Source of the DNA: Rugosimonospora acidiphila
GTDB lineage: Bacteria > Actinomycetota > Actinomycetes > Mycobacteriales > Micromonosporaceae
Assembly: GCF_039543385.1 (NCBI RefSeq)
Contig: NZ_BAABJQ010000003.1
Span: 1 to 64,000 of the forward strand
DNA: 64,000 bases
Direction: 5' to 3'
How positions within the stretch are numbered: the first letter of the stretch is position 1; the number at the start of each line of letters is the position of its first letter. The notes below the pieces were generated by a model. It did no database searches, was not told the origin of the DNA, and saw only the letters and a list, made by a program, of their open reading frames with translations. The position numbers were made by a program, and so were the translations under genes. Below, piece after piece: positions 50,799 to 59,605 of this stretch.

Positions 50799-51458
50799 AT
50801 GACACAGGGGGTAACCGCCGGCGGTGTCGCGGTCGAGCCGGTCGCCGCCGAGCAGTCCGTGCCCGGTGCCGGCGACCCGGACGCCCCGTCGCACCGGCAC
50901 TCCCGCCTGGGGGGCGAGCGCGAGCAGGCCATCCTGCGCGCCACCTTCGAACTGCTCCGCGAGGTCGGCTACGAATGCCTGCGGATGGACGTGGTGGCTT
51001 CCCGGGCCCGGGCCAGCAAGGCCACGCTTTACCGGCACTGGCCCGGCAAGGCCCAGCTAGCCGTCGACGCGATCCGGATGTGCAAGGACGGCGAGGCGAC
51101 CGTGCCGGACACCGGCAGCCTGCGCGGCGACCTGGTCGCCTGGTTCGGTGAGATGGCCGAGGCGACCGCCGGCCAGGACGGGCCGCTGCTGGCCGGGCTG
51201 GTGATGGCGATGCGCACCGACGAGGATCTGGCCGCCGAGATGCGTGCGCTGCACTCGTCGAAGAGCCCCATCGCCAGGGTCATCTGCGCCCGTGCCGAGG
51301 AGCGCGGCGAGCTACGGCCCGGATACAACGTCGATCTCATCGAGGAGATCGTTCCGGCGCAGCTGTTCATGCACAGCTTCGTCCTGGGTGAACCGCTGGA
51401 CGCCCGCCTCGTTGACCATCTGGTCGACGACATCGTGCTGCCCCTGCTGATGCGGTGA
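50799..51458 (+). CDS. TetR family regulator of the adjacent MFS exporter
   Basis: The 219-residue protein has an N-terminal 40-residue flexible extension, then the HTH ILRATFELLREVGYECLRMD and ASKATLYRHWPGKAQL (about 44-90), and a TetR_C ligand domain with PLLAGLVMAMRTDEDLAAEMR and PAQLFMHSFVLGEPLD. It precedes an EmrB-type exporter by 153 bp on the same strand and has a palindrome before its start, so it likely represses itself and the exporter. The inducer is unknown. Confidence 0.9.
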   Translation: MTQGVTAGGVAVEPVAAEQSVPGAGDPDAPSHRHSRLGGEREQAILRATFELLREVGYECLRMDVVASRARASKATLYRHWPGKAQLAVDAIRMCKDGEATVPDTGSLRGDLVAWFGEMAEATAGQDGPLLAGLVMAMRTDEDLAAEMRALHSSKSPIARVICARAEERGELRPGYNVDLIEEIVPAQLFMHSFVLGEPLDARLVDHLVDDIVLPLLMR

Positions 51459-51611
51459 ACGTCATGACCTGCTGATCGATCCGACCAGACAATTTCGCCG
51501 ACCGACACGATCGACCGGTACCGGCTCGACCGGACCGATAAACCATGCACGACGCCATACGTCACGGATTGGCCCGTGAGGAATACGGCCGTGCCCGGAG
51601 AGGAATACACC

Positions 51612-53108
51612 ATGTCAATGTCCACCGAAACGGTGGCGGCGCCCACAAAGAGCGCCGTCCCGGACCCTGGGCGCTGGCTGGCGCTGGCCATCATCGCGGT
51701 CGCCCAGCTGCTGATCGTGCTGGACGCCACGATCGTCAACATCGCACTGCCGACCGCGCAGAAGGCCCTGCACATCTCCGACGCGGACCGGCAGTGGATG
51801 GTCACCGCGTACACCCTGGCCTTCGGCGGCCTGCTGCTGCTCGGCGGCCGGATCGCCGACTTCACCGGCCGCAAGCGGGCGTTCATCATCGGCCTGATCG
51901 GCTTCGCCGCGGCCTCCGCGGTCGGCGGCGGCGCGGTCAACGAGGGCATGCTGTTCGCGGCGCGCGGCGCGCAGGGCGTGTTCGCCGCGCTGATGGCCCC
52001 GGCCGCGCTGTCCCTGCTGACCGTCACGTTCACCGACGCGCGGGAGCGGGCCCGGGCGTTCGGCGTGTACGGCGCGATCGCCGGTGGCGGTGGCGCGGTG
52101 GGCCTGCTGATGGGCGGAGTGCTCACCCAGTACGCGTCGTGGCGGTGGTGCCTGCTGGTCAGCGCGCCGATCGCGATCGTGGCGGCGGTGTTCGCGCTGC
52201 GGTACGTGAACGAGAGCCGGGCCGAAGGCGACACTCGCTACGACATCCCCGGCGCGGTGACCTCCACACTCGGCCTGGTCGGGCTGGTCTACGGCTTCAC
52301 CAAGGCCGACTCCGCCGGCTGGACCTCGGCGACCACCCTGTCCCTGCTGGCCGTCTCCGTGATCCTGCTCATCGCGTTCGTCGTCATCGAGCTGCGCACC
52401 CGGCACCCTCTGCTGCCGATGCGCGTGATCCTGAACAACAACCGGGGCGGCTCGTACCTCGCCTCGCTGCTGGTCGGCGTGGGCATGTTCGGCGTGTTCC
52501 TGTTCCTGACGTACTACATGCAGATCAACCTGGGCTACTCGGCGCTGATGACCGGCGTGGCGTTCCTGCCGTTCACCGCGGGCATCATCATCGGCGCCGG
52601 GGTGTCCGCCCCGCTGACGCCCAGGATCGGCCCGCGGATCCCGATGGTGGCCGGCCTGGTGCTGACGACCATCGGCATGGTGCTGCTGACGCAGATCGGC
52701 GTGGACACCGGGTACTGGTCGCACGTCATGCCGGCGGTGCTCGTGATCAGCTTCGGCATGGGCATCACCTTCGGCCCGTTGTCCAACACCGCGCTGGTCG
52801 GCGTCGCCAGCCACGATGCCGGTGTGGCCAGCGCGCTGGTCAACAGCACGCAGCAGATCGGCGGCTCGCTGGGTACGGCGCTGCTGAACACCATCGCCGC
52901 CTCGGCGCTGACCTCGTACCTGGCCGACCACGCGGCGGGCAAGGCGCCGTCGGCCGCGGTGACGGCGGCCGGCACGGTGCACAGCTACACCGTGGCGTTC
53001 TGGGTCAGCGCGGCCCTGATCGCGGTGGCCGCCGTCCTCACCGCCGTGCTGGTCCGCGCCCGCCCGCACGAGCTGAGCGCGACCGAGGGGATTCCCGCCG
53101 GGTTCTGA
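51612..53108 (+). CDS. MFS drug exporter, DHA2/EmrB family (14 spans)
   Basis: The 498-residue protein has fourteen predicted membrane segments, the DHA2 motif LDATIVNIALPTAQ in segment 1 and LLLLGGRIADFTGRKR as the MFS loop motif. Length fits EmrB/QacA drug:H+ antiporters. ATG 51612 is preceded by GGAGAGGAA. The TetR gene upstream implies drug-inducible expression. A strong hairpin terminator follows 8 bp after the stop. Confidence 0.92.
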   Translation: MSMSTETVAAPTKSAVPDPGRWLALAIIAVAQLLIVLDATIVNIALPTAQKALHISDADRQWMVTAYTLAFGGLLLLGGRIADFTGRKRAFIIGLIGFAAASAVGGGAVNEGMLFAARGAQGVFAALMAPAALSLLTVTFTDARERARAFGVYGAIAGGGGAVGLLMGGVLTQYASWRWCLLVSAPIAIVAAVFALRYVNESRAEGDTRYDIPGAVTSTLGLVGLVYGFTKADSAGWTSATTLSLLAVSVILLIAFVVIELRTRHPLLPMRVILNNNRGGSYLASLLVGVGMFGVFLFLTYYMQINLGYSALMTGVAFLPFTAGIIIGAGVSAPLTPRIGPRIPMVAGLVLTTIGMVLLTQIGVDTGYWSHVMPAVLVISFGMGITFGPLSNTALVGVASHDAGVASALVNSTQQIGGSLGTALLNTIAASALTSYLADHAAGKAPSAAVTAAGTVHSYTVAFWVSAALIAVAAVLTAVLVRARPHELSATEGIPAGF

Positions 53109-53116
53109 TCGGCAGG

Positions 53117-53157
53117 GCCGGCCGCGGACGCCCCCGAGGGGGGTGTCCGCGGCCGGC
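53117..53157 (+). terminator. Strong hairpin terminator after the MFS exporter gene
   Basis: A 19-bp stem with one G-T pair and a 3-nt loop spans the site; outer arm GCCGGCCGCGGAC pairs exactly. TTGTGAT follows. It isolates the tetR-exporter unit from the SGNH gene. Confidence 0.85.
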
Positions 53158-53219
53158 TTGTGATCTCCTATACGCCAACCAGCCGTCGACAGCGACGACC
53201 TGTGATCGTGGAGGGGATC

Positions 53220-53849
53220 GTGCTCTTTCAGGAACGCCAGCACGTCGTGTTCATCGGGGACAGCATCACCGACTGCGGGCGGAGAGACTCGTACGCGCCG
53301 TTCGGCAACGGGTACATGAGCCTGATCCGGGCCTTCGTCACGGCCCGGCGACCGGACGCCCACCTGACCTGGACGAACCAGGGAATCAGCGGGAACACGG
53401 TGCGCGACCTGGCCGCCCGGTGGGAGCGGGACGCGATCGAGGCCCGGCCGGACTGGCTGTCTGTGATGATCGGCATCAACGACGTCTGGCGCGCCTTCAC
53501 CGGCCAGCTTGACGAGGCCGTGCCGATCGACGAGTACGAGCGCACCCTGCGCGCCCTGCTGACCCGGGCGGTGCAGGCCACCGGCTGCCGGCTGATCCTC
53601 GCCGACCCGTACATCATCGAGCCCGACCGCGACGAGCCGCAGCGCGCCGAGTCCGACCGGTACGGCAAGGTGGTCGCCGCGCTCGCGGCCGAGTTCGACG
53701 CCGTCCACGTGGCCACCCAGCAGGCCTTCGACCAGGCGCTGTCCTCGACCCGGCCGAGCGACTGGGCCGACGATCGCATCCACCCGAACCTGGCTGGCCA
53801 CGCGGTCATCGCCGACGCCTTCCTGCAGGCCATCGACACCACCGACTGA
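53220..53849 (+). CDS. SGNH/GDSL family hydrolase
   Basis: The 209-residue protein has GDSITD with nucleophile S15, the oxyanion Gly/Asn in NQGISGNTVRD and GINDVWR, and the C-terminal catalytic Asp/His in DDRIHPN. It lacks a signal peptide, so it is probably a cytosolic esterase, lysophospholipase or glycan deacetylase. GTG 53220 follows GGAGGGG; an upstream in-frame ATG at 53160 sits beside the terminator and has no SD. Substrate is unknown. Confidence 0.9.
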   Translation: MLFQERQHVVFIGDSITDCGRRDSYAPFGNGYMSLIRAFVTARRPDAHLTWTNQGISGNTVRDLAARWERDAIEARPDWLSVMIGINDVWRAFTGQLDEAVPIDEYERTLRALLTRAVQATGCRLILADPYIIEPDRDEPQRAESDRYGKVVAALAAEFDAVHVATQQAFDQALSSTRPSDWADDRIHPNLAGHAVIADAFLQAIDTTD

Positions 53850-53919
53850 CCCGGCGCGACGCGCCGAAGCCGCGACTGAGACGGCGACGGTAACCGCCCG
53901 AGGCCCCCTGGTGCGGTGC

Positions 53920-53965
53920 GGGCGGCCGGCGATGGGTCATCCATGGTGTCCCACGCCGGCCGCCC
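53920..53965. terminator. Hairpin between convergent genes
   Basis: GGGCGGCCGGCG (53920-53931) pairs exactly with 53954-53965; the 22-nt loop contains a second small dyad. It lies between the SGNH gene and the SapA-like gene and can serve both. Confidence 0.7.
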
Positions 53966-53982
53966 GTCCGCGGCCGATCCGA

Positions 53983-54372
53983 TCAGCCGCAGTACGCGTT
54001 GATGACGCCGTCGATGCTGCCGTTGCCGATCTGGCCCTCGAAGTTGACGCACTTGCCCGGCGCGTGGACGTACACCGGACCCGCGTAGTACGAGTAGGTC
54101 CCCGAGTCACGGTGTGCGGCGCCACCGTCGTCGATCTCGACCATGATGTGCTGCGGCTTACCCGGGTGGTTGGTGTAGGTCATGGCGCAGTTGTCGCCGG
54201 TCGACGACGAGTAGTAGACCGCGATGTAGCCGCCGGTGATCGGCCAGTTGCCCAGCAGGCCCCCGCCGCAGGTGCTCGCCGCCGCGGCCGGAGTCGCGCT
54301 CACCGCCAGCACTCCCGCTCCCATCGCCACCGCGGCGGCGACGGACAGCAGTCCGCGCTTGATGTTCCGCAT
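53983..54372 (-). CDS. Secreted SapA-like (spore-associated) protein
   Basis: The 129-residue protein has a signal peptide (about 1-31, ending PAAAA) and a mature domain with four cysteines in STCGGG, DNCAMTY, GKCVNF and AYCG. DSGTYSYYAGPVYVHAPGKCV and the NCAMTYTNHPG context match the spore-associated protein A type of streptomycetes. SapA is found on aerial spores, so this suggests a sporulating organism. The AAGGAGG SD fixes ATG 54372. Biochemical function of the family is unknown. Confidence 0.75.
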   Translation of the reverse strand: MRNIKRGLLSVAAAVAMGAGVLAVSATPAAAASTCGGGLLGNWPITGGYIAVYYSSSTGDNCAMTYTNHPGKPQHIMVEIDDGGAAHRDSGTYSYYAGPVYVHAPGKCVNFEGQIGNGSIDGVINAYCG

Positions 54373-54584
54373 TCGCCCTCCTTGATCGAATTCGTGGAAC
54401 GCACTGTACCTTAGGGGCAAATGTCAGCCAGATGGTGTGTATGGACAGTCAAAACCTGATCTGGTATTGGTTCGCCGGATGTCCGCCGGACGTCTCGCGG
54501 AAGCGGCCGTCTGCGCGAGTCTTCCCCCAGCTATCGGCATCGGCGGTCCCACCGGTTGGCTGGGTACGGGTTTACCGTCGTCGC

Positions 54585-54911
54585 ATGGCTACGTCCGATG
54601 ACCCATGGATGCCGCAGGCGTGCACGCTACCCACGGCAGCTCAGCCGCTGCGGGTCGCTGAGTTCGACGAACTGTTCGCGACGGCGGTACGTGGTCAGCG
54701 GCGGTTGTCGCCCACCGTGTTGCGGTGGGAACTCGATCCCGCCGCCGAGAGCGCGGCGCGCGACCTCACTGAGCGGGAGAGTTCGTGCTGCTCGTTCTTT
54801 GCCTTCACGCTGGCGACCGCGACCGGACAATTGCTACTCGACGTGCGGGTGCCGCCCGCCTACGTCGACGTTCTTGACGGTCTGGCCGCGCGGGCGGAGC
54901 CGGCCGGCTGA
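54585..54911 (+). CDS. Small unknown protein with adjacent cysteines
   Basis: The 108-residue soluble protein contains CTLPTAAQPLRVAEFDELFA near the start and RESSCCSFFAFTLATATGQLLLDV in the middle, with a conserved-looking CC pair. I recognise the type as a common actinobacterial conserved protein, often near metal or MerR genes, but no function is assigned. ATG 54585 begins the conserved region; the SD is weak. It converges on the BASS transporter gene. Confidence 0.72.
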   Translation: MATSDDPWMPQACTLPTAAQPLRVAEFDELFATAVRGQRRLSPTVLRWELDPAAESAARDLTERESSCCSFFAFTLATATGQLLLDVRVPPAYVDVLDGLAARAEPAG

Positions 54912-54940
54912 CCGGATTGCGCCTGCGACACGCGGTCTGG

Positions 54941-55957
54941 TCAGCCGGCGGCGGCCAGCGACCGGGCCGGTGCCGCCGGCGCGCCGGAAGCGCCCGCCCG
55001 GTTGCCCCACCGCTTGGCCAGCGCCGCGCAGGTCATCAGCTGGATCTGGTGGAAGAGCATGAGCGGCAGCACGATCAGGCCGACGGTGTGTCCGGAGAAC
55101 AGCACCGCCGCCATCGGCAGCCCGCTGGCCAGGCTTTTCTTCGAACCGCAGAACACTGCCGCGATCCGGTCCTCGCGGGAGAACCGCAGCAGGCGGGCGA
55201 CCAGGGTGAGGATGCCCAGGACGCTGGCCAGCAGCGCGGCGTCCACCACCGCCACGGCGACCAGCCGGCCGGCGGCGACCTCGTGCCAGATGCCGGCCAC
55301 CACCCCGGCGCTGAACGCGGTGTAGACCACGAGCACCACGGAACCCCGGTCGACCACCGCCACCGGCCGCTTGTGCCTGTTCAGCCAGCCGCCGATCCAG
55401 GGCCGCGCGAGCTGGCCGAGCGCGAACGGTGCGAGCAGTTGCAGCGCGATGGTGGCGGCCGAGCCCCCGGAGATCCGCACCTGGCCGTCGCCATGCAGCA
55501 GCGCGGCCACCAGCAGCGGTGTGACCAGTACGCCGGCCAGGTTGGAGAAGGAGGCGCCGCAGACCGCCGCCGCCACGTTGCCCTTGGCGATCGAGGTGAA
55601 CGCGATCGAGGACTGTACGGTCGAGGGCACCGCGCACAGGAACAGCAGTCCCTGGTACAGCGACGGGGTCAGCAGCCACGGCTCGAGTGCCCGGGCGGCC
55701 AGCCCGAGCAGCGGGAACAGCGCGAACGTGGCCAGCAGGATGGTGGTGTGCAGCCGCCAGTGCCGGGCGCCGGCCCAGGCCGCCTGCGGGGACAGCCGCG
55801 CGCCGTAGAGGAAGAACAGCAGCGCGACCGCGACGGTGGTGAGCACGTCGAAGATCCGCACGCCCGCGCCGCGGGCCGGCAGCACCGTGGCCAGCAGCAC
55901 GGTCGCCAGCAGCACCAGAATGAACCGGTCCACCGGGAGCTTCCGTAGCCACGTCAC
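54941..55957 (-). CDS. Bile acid:sodium symporter family (BASS, YfeH/SLC10A7-like) transporter
   Basis: The 338-residue membrane protein has ten predicted segments and the SLC10A7/YfeH features FFLYGARLSP, LCAVPSTVQSSIAFTSIAKGNVAAA and FCGSKKSLASGLPMA, which contain the two crossover regions for Na+ and substrate. Substrates of the subgroup are poorly defined. GTG 55957 is preferred over TTG 55996. It lies alone between convergent and same-strand neighbours. Confidence 0.88.
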   Translation of the reverse strand: MTWLRKLPVDRFILVLLATVLLATVLPARGAGVRIFDVLTTVAVALLFFLYGARLSPQAAWAGARHWRLHTTILLATFALFPLLGLAARALEPWLLTPSLYQGLLFLCAVPSTVQSSIAFTSIAKGNVAAAVCGASFSNLAGVLVTPLLVAALLHGDGQVRISGGSAATIALQLLAPFALGQLARPWIGGWLNRHKRPVAVVDRGSVVLVVYTAFSAGVVAGIWHEVAAGRLVAVAVVDAALLASVLGILTLVARLLRFSREDRIAAVFCGSKKSLASGLPMAAVLFSGHTVGLIVLPLMLFHQIQLMTCAALAKRWGNRAGASGAPAAPARSLAAAG

Positions 55958-56015
55958 GGTCCCATTGTTCCAGGGGTCGCCGCCGATGCCCGCCAAGTAC
56001 CGTGTGGGCTATAGG

Positions 56016-56489
56016 TCACAGTCCGTCGTCGCGAAACCACGACCGGGCGGCCTCGGTGGACAGCAGCATGGCGTACATCACCGGAAGGGCGGCCGCGCCG
56101 AGCAGGCGCGGATCGTGGCGCAGCCCGGACAGGTACACCGCGACGGCGGCGCCGGCCAGGCTGAGCACCAGGACGGTCAGCCGGGCCCACGGCCGGCCGC
56201 GCTGCAGCTTGCGGGCCACCAGCAGCCAGCACAGCCCGAGCACGGCCAGCGCCACGGCGATGATCAGGCCGCCGGAGCGCAGGTTGTGACGCACCGAGTC
56301 CGGAACCCGGTCGAGGGCCGCGTAGCGCGGGGTGCCGCGGGCGATCGCCGCGGTCGCGGCGGCGCCCGCGAGAATGAGCAGGGCGAGCAGGTACTGCAGC
56401 AGGGCGACCGTCTGAACCGAGGGCGGAGCGCGGTGCCGGCGGTACGGTGCCACGAACGGCTGCCGCCCGTACGGCTCGGTACGACTCAT
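56016..56489 (-). CDS. Four-span membrane protein of unknown function
   Basis: The 157-residue protein has a basic N-terminus (about 1-25) and four hydrophobic segments near 26-48, 74-94, 103-121 and 126-143. No motif is recognised. Start ATG 56489 begins MSRTEPYGRQPF; an AAGG is 2-5 nt upstream. It lies 59 bp downstream of the BASS gene start on the same strand. Function unknown. Confidence 0.65.
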   Translation of the reverse strand: MSRTEPYGRQPFVAPYRRHRAPPSVQTVALLQYLLALLILAGAAATAAIARGTPRYAALDRVPDSVRHNLRSGGLIIAVALAVLGLCWLLVARKLQRGRPWARLTVLVLSLAGAAVAVYLSGLRHDPRLLGAAALPVMYAMLLSTEAARSWFRDDGL

Positions 56490-56592
56490 GCCTTGAAGGG
56501 TGCCTCGTCCGGACAAGTCGCCGCACGCGAAACGCCGGAGGCGGCATGCCCGGCGGCCGTCACGCCGCCGGGCGCCTGCGCAGCGGTGCGGC

Positions 56593-57897
56593 TCAGGCCA
56601 GCATGGTGCGGCCGAGGTAGTCGTTGGCGTCGCGCACACCCGGCAACACCAGGAAGTAGCCGCCGCCGAACGGCTGGATGTAGTCCACCAGGGGCTCGTC
56701 GGCCAGCCGCTTCTGCACCGTCTCGAACTGCGTGGCCAGGTCCTTCTGGTAGCAGATGAACACCAGCCCGCAGTCCACGTTGCCGACCGAGTCGATGCCC
56801 CGGTTGTAGTTGTACGGGCGGCGCAGGATCCGGCTGCCGGCGGTGTCCGAGGTGCGCGGGTTGGCGCGCCGGATGTGGCTGGTCAGCGGGATGGCCGTGC
56901 CGACCGGGTCGGCCGCGAAGTTCGGCGTGTCGAACTCCTTGTCGCCGTCCAGCGGAGCGCCGGAGTCGCGGCGCCGGCCGAACATGTTCTCCTGCTCGGT
57001 GATGGACACCCGGTCCCAGAACTCGACCAGCATCCGGATGGTCCGCACGACCTGGTAGGTGCCGCCGGCCGCCCAGCCGGACTTGTCGCCGACCGGCAGC
57101 CAGACCAGGTCGTTCATCTGCTGGGTGTCGTACCCGTGCAGGTTCGACGTGCCGTCCTTGAAGCCCATGAGGTTGCGCGGGGTGCCCGACGGCCGGGGCG
57201 GGGACTGGAATCCGTCGATCTGCCACCGGATCTGCATGGCGCCCCGGGTGTGCCGGGCGATGTCGCGCAGCGCGTGCAGCACGGTGTCCGGGTTGTCGGC
57301 GCACAGATGCAGGCTCAGGTCGCCGTGGCACTGCGCCGCGTCGAGAAAGTCGTTGGGGAAGGTCCGCATGGCGGTCAGCCCGGCCGGCTTGCGCGAGGCC
57401 AGCCCGTACCGGTCGTCGAACAGCGAGGCGCCCACCCCGACGGTGACGGTGAGCCGGTCCGCGGGCACCTGCGGGCCGAGGATGCCGGAGTCGGTCGGCG
57501 GTGCCGAGATGCCCGGGTCGGGCGGCGTGCCGCCGGCGGTGAGGAACCTCGCCCGGTCGGTGAGGGTGCGCAGCAGGTCGGTCAGCTCGCCCTTGTTGGC
57601 TGCCAGCACGTCGAAGGAGACCATCGTGCTGTTGCGCTGTGCCTCGGTGGCGACCCCGGCCTGGTGCTGGCCGTGGAACGGCACGACCGGGGCGGGCGCC
57701 GCCGCGGCGGCGGGCGTGCCGCCGTCCAGGCCGGCGGCGATGCCGGCACCGGCGGCGGCACCGGTCGCCACCCCCGCGACCCCGGCGCTCAGCGCGCCCC
57801 GGAGGAAGGAGCGGCGGTTGGTCACCCGGCCGCCATGGGAGCCGGGGGAAGAGGCGTCGTCCTCGCGCGGGCGTTCGTCGAGCGGCTGGGTGGTCAT
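56593..57897 (-). CDS. efeB: Tat-exported Dyp-type peroxidase EfeB
   Basis: The 434-residue haem peroxidase has a Tat signal NRRSFLRG (27-34), the Dyp motif GFKDGT (245-250, catalytic D248) and the proximal haem His H341 in TSHIRRANPR. EfeB is the periplasmic haem enzyme of the EfeUOB iron system. It overlaps efeO by 4 bp. No EfeU permease gene is present on either side in this window, so iron uptake must use another permease or the pair has a different task. Confidence 0.94.
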   Translation of the reverse strand: MTTQPLDERPREDDASSPGSHGGRVTNRRSFLRGALSAGVAGVATGAAAGAGIAAGLDGGTPAAAAAPAPVVPFHGQHQAGVATEAQRNSTMVSFDVLAANKGELTDLLRTLTDRARFLTAGGTPPDPGISAPPTDSGILGPQVPADRLTVTVGVGASLFDDRYGLASRKPAGLTAMRTFPNDFLDAAQCHGDLSLHLCADNPDTVLHALRDIARHTRGAMQIRWQIDGFQSPPRPSGTPRNLMGFKDGTSNLHGYDTQQMNDLVWLPVGDKSGWAAGGTYQVVRTIRMLVEFWDRVSITEQENMFGRRRDSGAPLDGDKEFDTPNFAADPVGTAIPLTSHIRRANPRTSDTAGSRILRRPYNYNRGIDSVGNVDCGLVFICYQKDLATQFETVQKRLADEPLVDYIQPFGGGYFLVLPGVRDANDYLGRTMLA

Positions 57898-59057
57898 GAC
57901 GTCCTCCGTACGTCGCCGATGGCGGCGATCGGGGCGAGTACCTCGAGCAGTTGGCCGACGTCGCCGTTCAGCTTCTCCCGCTGGCTCGCGTCGAGGTCGG
58001 TCACCGGCGGCCAGGTTCCGTCCGCGTGGCGCAGGGAGGCGAGCTCGGTACGCGTCCGGGACATCCAGTCCGCCACCTGGCTCCAGCCGGTATACCTGGT
58101 CTGCATCACCGGAGTCAGCACGTCCAGCACCATCTGGGTGCCGTCCAGGTTGGCGTTCACCGTGGCCAGGCTCGTGTGGCTGCCCTGGTCGGCCTCGTCG
58201 GTCAGTTCGAACTGCAACGCGTTCTCCAAGATTTCGTGTGCCCGCAGCGGCAGGTCGTTCGGGTCGACCTGCTGAGTGGGGAAGGCCTTCTGCAGCCCGG
58301 CGACGTCGGTGCCGAGCTGGTCGGCGACGGCGGCCAGCGACGAGGGCGCCTCACCGTGCCACAGCCCGTACTCGATGCGGCGCAGCCCGGTGAAGTCCGG
58401 GTCGTGTACCCCGCCGGGCAGCCCGTCGGGCATCCCGTCGATCGCGTCGGCGAAGTCGCCGAAGGTGTCGTACGCGGCGCCGAGCCGCTCGTAGTCGAGG
58501 TGCGCGGTCAGCCACGCCGCCTGGGAGGCGGCCAGGGTGCCGCCGCGCAGCGTCTGGCGCAGCTTGTTCACGTCCGTGGCGAGCTGCACCAGGCCGGCGG
58601 TGATCCGGGTGCGGTACGCCTTGACGGACGCCAGCAGGACTTCGTTGTCGACCGGCAGCACGGCGGGAGTGCCCTGGGTGGGGCCGTCGGTGATGGTGAC
58701 GGTCGGGCCGGTGACCCCGCCCGCGTCCTCGGGGTAGCAGCGGAAGGCGTAGCTGCCCCGCGCGAGCGTGAGCTGCATCGGCCGGGTGGTGCCCGGGGCG
58801 AGCGCCTCGACCTCCGCGTACACCGCGCTGGTCTTGGGATCGATGAGGTCGACCTCGTCGGTGCCGATGTCCCCGTTCTTGATCTGGAAGGTGTGCGGGC
58901 CGCCGTGGGCGGTCCAGGTGCCGCCGCACCCTCCCTGGTTCATCACGATGGCCGCGGCGGTGCCGGAGGACGATCCTCCCGTGCAGCCGAGCAGACTGGC
59001 GCACATCACGGCGAGTAACGCCGAGCCCACGGCTCGGGTGGGAACGGAGACGGCCAC
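57894..59057 (-). CDS. efeO: EfeO iron-binding lipoprotein (cupredoxin-like plus M75 domain)
   Basis: The 387-residue protein has a lipobox SLLGC (lipid Cys C25), a cupredoxin-like domain (about 35-125) and an M75/imelysin-type domain (about 140-385) with the metal motif HEILE (274-278) and RRIEYGLWHGE. EfeO binds ferric iron and feeds EfeU. GTG 59057 is supported by GAAGGG 5 nt upstream. An IdeR-like box lies 29-45 bp before the start, indicating iron repression. Confidence 0.92.
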   Translation of the reverse strand: MAVSVPTRAVGSALLAVMCASLLGCTGGSSSGTAAAIVMNQGGCGGTWTAHGGPHTFQIKNGDIGTDEVDLIDPKTSAVYAEVEALAPGTTRPMQLTLARGSYAFRCYPEDAGGVTGPTVTITDGPTQGTPAVLPVDNEVLLASVKAYRTRITAGLVQLATDVNKLRQTLRGGTLAASQAAWLTAHLDYERLGAAYDTFGDFADAIDGMPDGLPGGVHDPDFTGLRRIEYGLWHGEAPSSLAAVADQLGTDVAGLQKAFPTQQVDPNDLPLRAHEILENALQFELTDEADQGSHTSLATVNANLDGTQMVLDVLTPVMQTRYTGWSQVADWMSRTRTELASLRHADGTWPPVTDLDASQREKLNGDVGQLLEVLAPIAAIGDVRRTS

Positions 59058-59085
59058 GGAAAACCCTTCACGCGAAGATCGGAAC

Positions 59086-59102
59086 GAAGGTAAGCCTAAG
59101 CT
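59086..59102. promoter_or_regulatory. IdeR/DtxR-type iron box upstream of efeO
   Basis: On the minus strand the site reads AGCTTAGGCTTACCTTC, matching the TTAGGCTAACCTAA half of the IdeR consensus with three mismatches. Its position before efeO-efeB fits iron-dependent repression. The rest of the 179-bp gap before the crcB gene shows nothing else. Confidence 0.65.
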
Positions 59103-59236
59103 GCTGGGCCGGCCTCGACGCCACCCCGAGGAGGCGGCGGCGAGCAACGTTCACCAATACTTCAGCGGACGTTAGCTGGCGCGGTGAGCACGTCGCCCGC
59201 CGTACGCCCGCCGTATCCCGGGTGGGGCGATCGCCG

Positions 59237-59605
59237 TCAGATCGCCTGGCCCACCAGGGCGCCGCAGAAGGCGGCACCGAGCCCGGCGGCGACGCTGGCC
59301 ACCACGTTGGCCACCGCCCAGAAGCGTGCCCGTTGCTCGATCAGTCGTACCGTTTCGTAACCGAACGTGGAGAACGTGGTCAGCGCCCCACAGAATCCGG
59401 TACCGGCGAACGTCATCACCCGCGGCGAGAGGCCGTGCGCGGTGCCGGCGGCGAACAGCAGCCCGAGCGTGAACGACCCGACGACGTTGACCGTGAACGT
59501 TCCCCAGGGGAACGGCGTGCCGTGCCGGGACTGCACCGCGCGGTCGGTCAGGTACCGCAGCGGGGCACCCAGCACCGCCCCGAGCACCACCAGCAGCGCG
59601 CTCAC
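59237..59605 (-). CDS. crcB: Fluoride channel subunit CrcB (second copy)
   Basis: The 122-residue protein has four membrane segments and the Fluc/CrcB motifs GAVLGAPLRYLTD, TVNVVGSFTLG (pore Asn) and GFCGALTTFSTFGYE (pore Phe and Na+ site). GTG 59605 overlaps the first crcB stop by 4 bp. Paired CrcB proteins form heterodimeric fluoride exporters in many actinobacteria. Confidence 0.95.
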   Translation of the reverse strand: MSALLVVLGAVLGAPLRYLTDRAVQSRHGTPFPWGTFTVNVVGSFTLGLLFAAGTAHGLSPRVMTFAGTGFCGALTTFSTFGYETVRLIEQRARFWAVANVVASVAAGLGAAFCGALVGQAI

